A DNA stretch of 64,000 bases from an uncultured Ruegeria sp. GTDB lineage: Bacteria; Pseudomonadota; Alphaproteobacteria; Rhodobacterales; Rhodobacteraceae. The stretch's first letter is position 1. Every line of letters begins with the position of its first letter. The stretch spans positions 1,012,472-1,076,471 of the forward strand of contig NZ_CANNGO010000001.1 in the NCBI RefSeq assembly GCF_947504215.1. The letters run 5' to 3'. Positions 1 to 7,276 of the stretch are shown one piece after another. Made by a program: the position numbers and the translations under genes. The notes below the pieces were generated by a model that saw only the letters and a program-made list of their open reading frames with translations, was not told the origin of the DNA and did not search any database.

Positions 1-577
1 AATTGTCGTTCGCCCCTGGCAAACCAGCGACGATATTGTTCGACAACTTCAGGCGATCTCCGTCGCCCAGATTTACAAACCGGGCCTGTGCAGCTTCTAC
101 GATCTCGGTTGAATAGTCTTGCTCTGCGCCTTTCCTGCATAGGATGAAACAATCGAATACGATAAAATCCAAGAGATCAAATCGCATCGCGTGCCCACCA
201 TGTGGAAGCGCATAGCTTAGGTCTGTCCGCGTCCAATCCAGTACAGGCATGAAGTTATAGCAGACCGTGTAAATGCCGCACTCGGCCAAATTGCAAAGCG
301 TTTCCTTGTAGGTTTCAAGGTGATGGCTAACCGGTCCGGTTTGCGATTTAATTGCTTCAGACACCGGCACGCTTTCAACGACATCCCAAGTCAACCCAGA
401 TGGAACGCCTCCGGGCTTTTCTATCTGTTGCTGCCGCTCTTTGATGTGCTCGACGGACCAAACCTCTCCTGTCGGAATATGGTGCAAGGCTGAGACGATT
501 CCGGTTGCGCCGGTTTGCCTGATTTCGCCAATCGAAATAGCATCGGAAGGGCCAAACCACCGCCAGGTCTGTTTCAT
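1..577 (-). CDS. uxuA: D-mannonate dehydratase, partial (C-terminus beyond window)
   Basis: The first 192 codons are present; the gene runs off the left edge. The N-terminus opens MKQTWRWFGPSDAISIGEIR and continues with a stretch containing GVPSGLTWDVVESVPV, which I recognise as UxuA. The family dehydrates D-mannonate to 2-keto-3-deoxygluconate (KDG) in the cytoplasm. The ATG at 577 has a purine-rich AGAGCAAG upstream. It is the last visible gene of the minus-strand uronate operon, 31 bp after kdgK, and fits it because UxuA makes the KdgK substrate. No frame disruption is visible in the part present. Confidence 0.9.
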   Translation of the reverse strand, partial: MKQTWRWFGPSDAISIGEIRQTGATGIVSALHHIPTGEVWSVEHIKERQQQIEKPGGVPSGLTWDVVESVPVSEAIKSQTGPVSHHLETYKETLCNLAECGIYTVCYNFMPVLDWTRTDLSYALPHGGHAMRFDLLDFIVFDCFILCRKGAEQDYSTEIVEAAQARFVNLGDGDRLKLSNNIVAGLPGANDN

Positions 578-608
578 GGTCTTGCTCTTTGATCATACGG
601 GGTCACCA

Positions 609-1526
609 TCATGCCTCATCTTTCCCAAAATTTACACTGACAGGAACGAGCGCGCCTTTGTGTCGGACGACATGGCTTGCAAGGCGACATCCTCGACGTA
701 TCCCGGCACTTAAATCATCGTGCCTTAAAACGCTTGCCAATACGCCAGCATTAAAACTGTCCCCTGCCGCAGTGGTATCGACAACGCCTGTTACTGGATC
801 AACGTCCACCACCCCGCGTTGACCATCTTTCTGAAAGACCACTGGCTGAGCGCTGTTTTTGACGACAATCTGATCCACCCCAATCTCAGCATATCGGTTC
901 AGCGTTGCAATTGAATCGCGATCCCCGAACCACTCGGCTTCATCATCGTATGATGGCAGAACGATATCAGATTGTGACGCAGCCATCATAATCGTGTCTG
1001 TCATTTCTTGCGGCGTAGACCAAAGCCGCGGTCTCAGGTTCGTGTCGAAGGCAACAGTCATTCCGTGCGCTCGAGCATGACGCAATGCACCAAACAGCTT
1101 TTCGCGTGATGGTTGATCGAGAATGGCGAGGGTTATTCCAGACAAGTAGATTAAGTCTGCGTCGCCAATTGCCCGTCCAAGTCCAATCTCGTCGACCGCG
1201 AGTTGTCTGGCTGCGGAGTCGCTGCGCCAATAGGAAAAACTGCGCTCACCATTGGTGAGATGGATCATATATAGCCCAACTGTTTTGCCTGCGATGACCT
1301 GGACGTGCGTATCGCAAATCCGACTGTCCTTTATAAACGTCCGCATATCCTGCGAAATCGCATCGTCTCCGACAGCGGTCAGATAACTGACGTCGATATC
1401 TGATGCGACCTGTGCAAGATACCACGCCGTGTTGAAGGTATCGCCCGCAAAACCAAGCTTGAACTCACCGCCCCGATCAGACGGGGCAAGTTCTGCCATG
1501 CACTCCCCGATTGCCAAGAAACGCAT
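609..1526 (-). CDS. kdgK: 2-keto-3-deoxygluconate kinase (PfkB family)
   Basis: About 305 aa. KdgK phosphorylates KDG to KDPG for Entner-Doudoroff cleavage. The N-terminus MRFLAIGECMAEL is typical of KdgK, and the PfkB signature DTTAAGDSFNAG with its catalytic Asp sits at about residues 250-261. I chose the ATG at 1526, five bases past the cupin stop; a longer frame upstream (to 1592) would overlap the cupin and adds no family sequence. It is a PfkB sugar kinase with high confidence. KDG as substrate is supported by the flanking uxuA, cupin and SDR genes. Confidence 0.88.
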   Translation of the reverse strand: MRFLAIGECMAELAPSDRGGEFKLGFAGDTFNTAWYLAQVASDIDVSYLTAVGDDAISQDMRTFIKDSRICDTHVQVIAGKTVGLYMIHLTNGERSFSYWRSDSAARQLAVDEIGLGRAIGDADLIYLSGITLAILDQPSREKLFGALRHARAHGMTVAFDTNLRPRLWSTPQEMTDTIMMAASQSDIVLPSYDDEAEWFGDRDSIATLNRYAEIGVDQIVVKNSAQPVVFQKDGQRGVVDVDPVTGVVDTTAAGDSFNAGVLASVLRHDDLSAGIRRGCRLASHVVRHKGALVPVSVNFGKDEA

Positions 1527-1531
1527 GTCAG

Positions 1532-1843
1532 TTACAGAAAATCGTCGCGACGGGGTGTGAAGCTGTCGACCAATGTACCGGGCTCCAGGCATATGCAGCC
1601 ATGGGTTTGGCCTGACGGGATGACAAAGCTGTCACCGGGGCCAAACTCTTGTTCGCGTTCACCAAGTGTGAAACGAAATCGTCCACTCTCGACATAGGTC
1701 GCCTGAACATGCGGATGGCTGTGAAGGGCACCAATCGCCCCGGCCGCCTGAAACCGGAAGGCGACAACCATGATCTCCGAATGATCAGAAAGGACCTGCC
1801 GCGTGACATGCTCACCGGTGGAGACGATCGGGAAATGGGACAC
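1532..1843 (-). CDS. kdgF: KdgF-like cupin, unsaturated uronate linearisation
   Basis: A 103-aa single-domain cupin. The metal-binding motif HSHPHVQ lies at residues 41-47 and a further His at 81 (SGQTHG), the spacing expected for KdgF-type cupins. KdgF helps open 4,5-unsaturated monouronates, released by pectate or alginate lyases, into linear keto sugars. The gene sits between a short-chain reductase and kdgK, exactly where this step is needed. Without a lyase in the window the parent polysaccharide (alginate, pectin, ulvan) cannot be decided. The symbol is given by family and context. Confidence 0.75.
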   Translation of the reverse strand: MSHFPIVSTGEHVTRQVLSDHSEIMVVAFRFQAAGAIGALHSHPHVQATYVESGRFRFTLGEREQEFGPGDSFVIPSGQTHGCICLEPGTLVDSFTPRRDDFL

Positions 1844-1861
1844 AGGTTCTCTCCTTTTCTA

Positions 1862-2605
1862 TTAGGAAAATAGCATGCCACCGTTGAGATCAATATTTGC
1901 GCCCGTGATGAAAGCACTGTCCTCGCAGGCCAGGAATAGAACCAGGTTCGCTGCATCATCCACATGACCTTGACGCTTTAGCGGCGCGTTGGCTTCAAAG
2001 CCGCGACGACCTGCGTCAGGCGTGTGAACGTTGTGAAAATCGGTGTCGATCATACCAGGGCAAAGCGCATTTACGCGAATGTCGGGGCCGACTTCCTTTG
2101 CCAATCCGCGCGTCATGGTCATGACCGCGCCTTTGGCAGTGGCATAGGCGACGGCGCCCGGCCCACCACCATCGCGCCCGGCTTGACTGGCGAGATTCAC
2201 AATGGTTCCTGACGTCATCCTGGCCAGGCAGGCCTGCGTCATCAGGAATGTACTGGTCAGATTCAGACTCATCACGGCGTCCCAATGCTCGACGGACATT
2301 TCCGCAATTGTTTTGCGAGCAATCAGACCGCCCGCGTTGTTGACCAGAATGTCGACGCCTCCAAAGACTTTGACGGTGCGATACACCAGCGCGTCAACAT
2401 CCGCTCTCTTGTTCAGGTCTCCTTGCAAGGCGATCGCCTTACCGCCATTGGCTTCGATTGCAGCGACGGTTTCGTCCGCGCCATTCGAGCTGGAAAAGTA
2501 GTTAATCGCAACATTTGCGCCTTCAGAGGCGAGCTTGAGTGCAACGGCGCGACCAATATCACGGCCTCCCCCGGTCACGATGGCGGTTTTACCTGCAAGT
2601 TTCAT
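1862..2605 (-). CDS. SDR oxidoreductase, probable uronate-derived keto-sugar reductase
   Basis: A 247-aa classical short-chain dehydrogenase. The cofactor motif TGGGRDIG is at 11-18, NNAG at 89-92, and the catalytic Ser140, Tyr154 and Lys158 are present (AYATAK). Lying upstream of a KdgF-like cupin and kdgK, it is a candidate for the reductase that converts 4-deoxy-L-erythro-5-hexoseulose uronate (DEH) or DKI to KDG; several marine DEH reductases are SDRs. That substrate is inferred from neighbours. No motif here fixes NADH versus NADPH. Confidence 0.8.
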   Translation of the reverse strand: MKLAGKTAIVTGGGRDIGRAVALKLASEGANVAINYFSSSNGADETVAAIEANGGKAIALQGDLNKRADVDALVYRTVKVFGGVDILVNNAGGLIARKTIAEMSVEHWDAVMSLNLTSTFLMTQACLARMTSGTIVNLASQAGRDGGGPGAVAYATAKGAVMTMTRGLAKEVGPDIRVNALCPGMIDTDFHNVHTPDAGRRGFEANAPLKRQGHVDDAANLVLFLACEDSAFITGANIDLNGGMLFS

Positions 2606-2702
2606 CTTGGTCCTTCCTGTAGCGAAGCGCCCAGCTTCGCATTTGTCATTGGTTTAAGTTGGCTGCCTTCGGAATGCGCTCATAGCGCAAAGGGAGGAGC
2701 CA

Positions 2703-4013
2703 CTAACGGAATGCCCCCGGCATAAGTGCCTTTGGGAGCCACAGAATGATTTCGGGAAATGCCGCCAGCAGAATGAGAATGACCAGCATTGGGGCAAGGA
2801 TGAGCACAACCTCTTTCAGGACTTGCACAACGTTTAGGCCGCCGATCGCTGCAGAGATTAGCAAACACAAGCCGTAGGGCGGCGTCACGAGCCCGAAAGC
2901 AAGCGAGACGATACCGATGATGGCGAAGGCGATTGGATCAACCCCACCCGCTTGGGCCACAGGCATCAGAACCGTGCCAAGAATGATGATCGTCGGGATT
3001 GCGTCGATGAACAGGCCAAAGAGGAGAAACAGCAGGGCAATCAACAGTGCTGTTCCAAAAGCGCCGAACTCCCACGCGGTCAAGACGCCGACGATAAGAC
3101 GCGGCGCATCGTAGAAGGACAGTAGCCAGCCGAATGCCGACGCGGTGCCGATTGCAAACAGCGAAATGGCTGCAAATCGCGCCGTGTCATAGAGGATGAA
3201 GCCCAAGTCTTTGGGTGTGACGGTCCGATAGACAAACATGCCCAAGATCAGCGCATATCCCGCTGCGATGATTGCGCTTTCAGTTGGTGTGACGAGCCCA
3301 CCTACGATCCCCCCAATCACAAAAACCGGCGTCAAAAGGGCCAGCGCGGCCCCCTTCCACGCGGCCCAAAACTCACCCCAGTTCGGCGTCGCCGTCACCG
3401 GGTAGTTGCGGGCTTTTGCAAAGCCATAGACCGTAGCCATCAAGGCGAGGCCGATCATCAGACCCGGAATTGCACCACCCAGAAACAACGCGCCAACAGA
3501 GACCTGCATGACACCGCCCCAGACGATCATCAGGATCGACGGCGGGATGATGACCCCCATCACAGAAGAGCACGCGGTAATGGCCACGGCAAACCGTGTA
3601 TCGTATCCCTCTTTCTGCATGGCAGGGATCAGGATTTTTCCGATACCTGCCGCATCTGCTGTGGAAGATCCGGAGATACCTGCAAACAGCATCGACACAG
3701 CGACATTCACATGGCCCAATCCGCCGGGCATCCAACCGGTCAGCACACGGGCCAGTTCGATCAGCCGGTCGGTTACCTTGCCGGAATTCATCAGGTTGGC
3801 TGCCAGTAAAAAAAATGGAACGGCCAACAGGATGAAGGAGTTATAGGATTGGAACATCCGATCCAGCACAATGAACGGCGTCAGCCGCAATTCAAGCAGT
3901 ACAACCGGAAGAGTCGCCAACCCCAATGCGAATGCCACTGGGATGCGGATAAAAATCAGCACCAGAAAGCCAGCAATGAGCATCGTGGCGGCAGTTGCAG
4001 TATCGAGGATCAT
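2703..4013 (-). CDS. dctM: TRAP transporter large membrane subunit (DctM)
   Basis: 436 aa, very hydrophobic throughout, in the size range of DctM (about 425-440 aa, 11-12 helices). It contains the family stretch GISGSSTADAAGIGKILIP and a glycine/proline-rich VIIPPSILMIVWG. DctM forms the Na+-coupled channel of the tripartite transporter in the inner membrane. Its start overlaps the dctQ stop by 4 bp (ATGA), indicating translational coupling. With dctP and dctQ upstream it probably imports uronates or unsaturated oligouronides for the downstream enzymes. Confidence 0.93.
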   Translation of the reverse strand: MILDTATAATMLIAGFLVLIFIRIPVAFALGLATLPVVLLELRLTPFIVLDRMFQSYNSFILLAVPFFLLAANLMNSGKVTDRLIELARVLTGWMPGGLGHVNVAVSMLFAGISGSSTADAAGIGKILIPAMQKEGYDTRFAVAITACSSVMGVIIPPSILMIVWGGVMQVSVGALFLGGAIPGLMIGLALMATVYGFAKARNYPVTATPNWGEFWAAWKGAALALLTPVFVIGGIVGGLVTPTESAIIAAGYALILGMFVYRTVTPKDLGFILYDTARFAAISLFAIGTASAFGWLLSFYDAPRLIVGVLTAWEFGAFGTALLIALLFLLFGLFIDAIPTIIILGTVLMPVAQAGGVDPIAFAIIGIVSLAFGLVTPPYGLCLLISAAIGGLNVVQVLKEVVLILAPMLVILILLAAFPEIILWLPKALMPGAFR

Positions 4014-4504
4014 GCCTGGTTGCTCTCTCGGTCAAGATACTGAGCGACGGCTTCGGACAGCCGGTAACCCGACAAGAGAAACCAAAACCCTCCGGCAATC
4101 GGGACCGAGATGTGAGTAATCGCAAGATTGGCGCGCATCATTACGGACCGCTGGTTGCCCCCAAATTCGGTGTATTCGATGCCATAAAACAGGAAGAAAG
4201 CCCCAAAAATCATGATGGCAACGTGTACAATGCCGTCTTGAAGCAAACGTGGCAGCGGTCTCATCGCATTCCGGGTGATCCGAACGTCGAAATGCGTGCC
4301 GTCCCAGACAGCAACAATCGACCCGATCATCACGATCCAGACGAACAGGAACGTCGCCAGCTCTTCGGTCCAAAGGTAAGTTGGGATCAAACCGGTGTAG
4401 CGAGAAACAACTTGCATCGCGACCGGGATGGCGAGTGTGCCCATCATCACACCAAGCAATATGCGAAGCCCAGCGCAGAACTTATCCAGATATTTTCCAA
4501 GCAT
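4010..4504 (-). CDS. dctQ: TRAP transporter small membrane subunit (DctQ)
   Basis: 164 aa with four predicted hydrophobic segments, the standard DctQ layout. The central stretch YLWTEELATFLFVWIVMIG is the family hallmark (E-E/L-A..LF.W). DctQ bridges the binding protein and DctM in the inner membrane. It lies between dctP (94 bp upstream) and dctM (4-bp overlap). Nothing in it specifies the substrate. Confidence 0.9.
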   Translation of the reverse strand: MLGKYLDKFCAGLRILLGVMMGTLAIPVAMQVVSRYTGLIPTYLWTEELATFLFVWIVMIGSIVAVWDGTHFDVRITRNAMRPLPRLLQDGIVHVAIMIFGAFFLFYGIEYTEFGGNQRSVMMRANLAITHISVPIAGGFWFLLSGYRLSEAVAQYLDRESNQA

Positions 4505-4597
4505 GTTCCGCCCTACTCCGCAATGTGACGCGTCAAGCGCATCTGAAATTATGCCGACAGGCGAGCTTGATGACTCACCCGCCCGTCAGCTGGGAGA

Positions 4598-5581
4598 TTA
4601 CATTCCGCGAACGTTGTTGAGCAGTTCTGTAGCGCCCAGCTCTTCAGCATAGGCGTCTTGGACCGGCTGAACCAATTCCAGCATTTTCTCGCGGCCCTCG
4701 AACTCGTGCACTTCGATCTGACCTGCGTCGATCATCGCCTGAAGCTTTTCACCGTCCTGACCGCTCTCTAGCGCGCGACCGAATGCACCGGCTTCAGCGC
4801 CAGCTTCCATGATAGCTGCCTGCAGGTCCGCTGGCAGTTCATCGAAGATTTTCGCTGACATCACAATTGGGCGTACAGTGATCGTGTGCTGGGTCAATGA
4901 AACATGCGGCGCGACTTCGTAGAACTTCAGGTTCTGGATCGAGGCCGCTTCATTTTCGAACCCGGCAATAACGCCTGTTTGGATTGCGTTATAGACTTCG
5001 TTGTAGGCGATGGCAGATGGTGCCGCACCAACAGCTGAGAAAGTCTGCGCTTGAATCGGCGCCCCCATGACGCGCATACGGTGTCCTGCAAGCTCTTCCA
5101 TGTTTGTGATGGGCTCGGCAGAAGCGAGATTGCGTACTCCACCACCGTGATACCCGACGATCACAATGCCCGCGGCTTCACGCAGATCATCCTCAAGAGG
5201 TTTCAGTGCATCCGATGAAAGCACGGCATCCCAGTGTTCAAGATCGCGGAACAGGAAAGGCATATCCATCAATGGAATGGACTCTGAAAAGACGGCCATG
5301 TTGGACGGGGCCAGGATCGTGTAATCTACCGCGACACCTTGGTTGAGGTAGGTTACATAGTCGGATTCGACCCCAAGCTCACCATTCAGCCGAAGATCAA
5401 ACTCGACCTCACCATCGTAATTCTCGGCGACCAACCGTTCAAACTCGCGCAGTGTCTTGGTGAACGCATGCTCTTCATCAAACATGCTTGCGCCGCGCAG
5501 CGTGACATCAGCCTGCGCGGTCGAAATCCCGCTTAGCAAAACAGCCGTCGCAGCCATCGTCTTAAGTGAAAAATTGAACAT
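4598..5581 (-). CDS. dctP: TRAP transporter periplasmic solute-binding protein (DctP)
   Basis: 327 aa. It begins with a Sec signal peptide (MFNFSLKTMAATAVLLSGIS, cleavage after AQA) and carries the DctP core, including GHRMRVMGAPIQAQTFSAVG, which contains the conserved Arg that usually binds the substrate carboxylate. The frame extends to 5752, but the ATG at 5581 has a near-perfect Shine-Dalgarno (GGGAGGATATA) and gives the signal peptide. First gene of the uronate operon and divergent from the GntR regulator. A carboxylated sugar as ligand is inferred from the enzymes behind it. Confidence 0.92.
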   Translation of the reverse strand: MFNFSLKTMAATAVLLSGISTAQADVTLRGASMFDEEHAFTKTLREFERLVAENYDGEVEFDLRLNGELGVESDYVTYLNQGVAVDYTILAPSNMAVFSESIPLMDMPFLFRDLEHWDAVLSSDALKPLEDDLREAAGIVIVGYHGGGVRNLASAEPITNMEELAGHRMRVMGAPIQAQTFSAVGAAPSAIAYNEVYNAIQTGVIAGFENEAASIQNLKFYEVAPHVSLTQHTITVRPIVMSAKIFDELPADLQAAIMEAGAEAGAFGRALESGQDGEKLQAMIDAGQIEVHEFEGREKMLELVQPVQDAYAEELGATELLNNVRGM

Positions 5582-5921
5582 TATATCCTCCCAGATCAAG
5601 TTCAGGTCTTGTTTTCTTCCAGTCGTCTCTGACTGGCGATCGTGTTCGAAACCTTGCAAGCGGCCATGCCAGATCAGTCTTCGCCCAAATCTGGATGATC
5701 TGATGCCCTCCCAGCTAGCACGATTGCTCCGCCCTCGTTCATGGGCATACACAACACGAAAACTGGGATACTAGTCAACATAAATTCCGTAGAATTTTTC
5801 AAGTCAGTTAGAATTCACCATATAAAACAGTAAACGTTATGTCTCCTAGTATCCTAATTTACTCTGTTATTTCTCTCATTTATCTGCCAAACTGGTGCTA
5901 AGCAGAGGTTGGAAAAAACAA
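5582..5921. promoter_or_regulatory. Divergent promoter region with paired inverted 9-bp elements
   Basis: The 340-bp gap between dctP and the GntR gene holds both promoters. It contains GGATACTAG at 5766-5774 and its exact reverse complement CTAGTATCC at 5846-5854, 80 bp apart, each partly self-complementary around CTAG. GntR/FadR-type regulators usually bind short palindromes near their own promoter, so these are candidate operators. The DNA between the two copies is AT-rich, as expected for promoters. The regulator-site link is an inference. Confidence 0.4.
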
Positions 5922-6602
5922 ATGGCAGCATTGGGAACCCTTGAGCGCACGACGAGTAGCGATGTCGTCTTTGACGAACTGTTTGGACAGATTACCCGGC
6001 TGGAGTTGCTTCCAGGGACAAAGATATCCGAAGCGGATGTCGCGAAATCATTCGGATTTTCACGTCAACCTGTGCGAGAGGCTTTCACACGGCTTGCCAA
6101 CCTCAATCTTCTTTTGGTTCGACCCCAACGGGCAACAGTTGTTCGGCCGTTCTCAAGGCAGTTAATCGCAAATGCCCGCTTTGTGCGGTCAGCGGTCGAG
6201 TTGGAAGTCATTCGTGCTGCGGCGTCAGATCGCGACAAGTCGGTAGATACAGCGTTAAAAGCCAACCTACGTGAGCAGGCCACTTCAATCTCATCAGAAG
6301 ATGTCAGTTTGTTCCATGATCTGGACTACCAGTTTCACAAACTACTTTGCGCTTCGGCCAAACAAGCGTTCGCGTTTGAAATCATAGCCGAGAATAAGGC
6401 GCAGGTTGATCGCCTTTGCATGCTGGCGTTGACCAGCAAAGAAGCAATGAGTGTTTTGTACCAAGATCATCAATCTCTTTTGCAGGCCCTATTCAGCGGG
6501 GATGCGCAAACAGCCGATCAAGTCCTTCGCACGCATCTTGACCGTTTGACACCGACGATCCAGGCGATTTACACGACCCACAACGCTTACTTTGATGAGT
6601 AG
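5922..6602 (+). CDS. GntR-family (FadR/FCD subfamily) transcriptional regulator
   Basis: 226 aa from the ATG at 5922; a GTG at 5895 would add nine residues. An N-terminal winged helix (GTKISEADVAKSFGFSRQPV, the GntR helix-turn-helix) is followed by an all-helical FCD ligand domain with characteristic histidines (ELEVIRAAA, FHDLDYQFHKLL, RTHLDRL). Such proteins are usually repressors released by a sugar acid or carboxylic acid. Divergent transcription from the uronate operon makes that operon the likely target, with KDG or a uronate as effector (inference). Confidence 0.88.
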   Translation: MAALGTLERTTSSDVVFDELFGQITRLELLPGTKISEADVAKSFGFSRQPVREAFTRLANLNLLLVRPQRATVVRPFSRQLIANARFVRSAVELEVIRAAASDRDKSVDTALKANLREQATSISSEDVSLFHDLDYQFHKLLCASAKQAFAFEIIAENKAQVDRLCMLALTSKEAMSVLYQDHQSLLQALFSGDAQTADQVLRTHLDRLTPTIQAIYTTHNAYFDE

Positions 6603-6754
6603 CAAACCTGTTTTAGGCGGCTTCTTTTGTGTCTTACTACTCTGCTGTTCAAAGTAGAAACCGGTTCTGCTTGAAACGATCTCTGGTTGAGCAAGTCGGC
6701 TCGGCTGCGCGTCGCCGGCGTCTCCGCTTCAAGCGGTCCAAAAGCCGTCATTGG

Positions 6755-7045
6755 CTCAGGTGCGAAGAAGGCCTGCAACTCCCTCAGCAACACAAGGGCA
6801 GCTCGATCATTCGGCCCTGACCGCAACATCCCAATCACATCTGGAGCGTCGATTGTATTCACACAAGCTGAGTAACAGACGTTCCTACAAGATGCTCACG
6901 GTGTTGGAGAGTACACATGCGAGGCTTTATCCGTGGCGGTCAAACAGAAGATGAACAAGGCAGATGTGCTGGATGCAATATACCGATTGCTCCCGCAGCG
7001 AGGAAAACCCGAATGCATTCGTTCGGAAAATCGCTCACCCAAGGA
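6755..7045 (+). pseudogene. IS3-family transposase (OrfB) remnant
   Basis: Read across frames, the plus strand gives a decayed but recognisable OrfB core: an N-terminal piece ending PNHIWSVD (the conserved NHVWSYDF box with the first catalytic Asp), then RSYKMLTVLE, then in the next frame SVAVKQKMNKADVLDAIYR and RGKPECIRSEN (compare RG.PEHIRSDNG, the second Asp box, here Glu). In-frame stops and at least one frameshift near 6900-6915 show it is dead. No terminal repeats or OrfA were found. It occupies most of the 670-bp gap between the GntR gene and nasA. Confidence 0.7.
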
Positions 7046-7276
7046 GCCACGAAGGCGTTTGTGTTGAATGCGAAGGCAAGCAAACTACTAGGTCATTGCA
7101 TCTGCAAGCATATATGGCGGCGCCGCCAGCCCCCCGGAACGAATTTGGCAAGCCCGTCACTCGGTGCGACTGTCAAACATGACCGAAGCTCGCAACGAAG
7201 CGCCAATTCGCTGCGATTACTCCGGTGGCCACTTTCGGGCGCCCAACCTGTAGCAAGAGCAATCAGACCCTATGTT

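Noticed and set aside
6587..6862. 91-codon minus-strand frame after the GntR gene
   Set aside because: Overlaps the GntR 3' end and the IS3 remnant on the other strand; no ribosome site or family.
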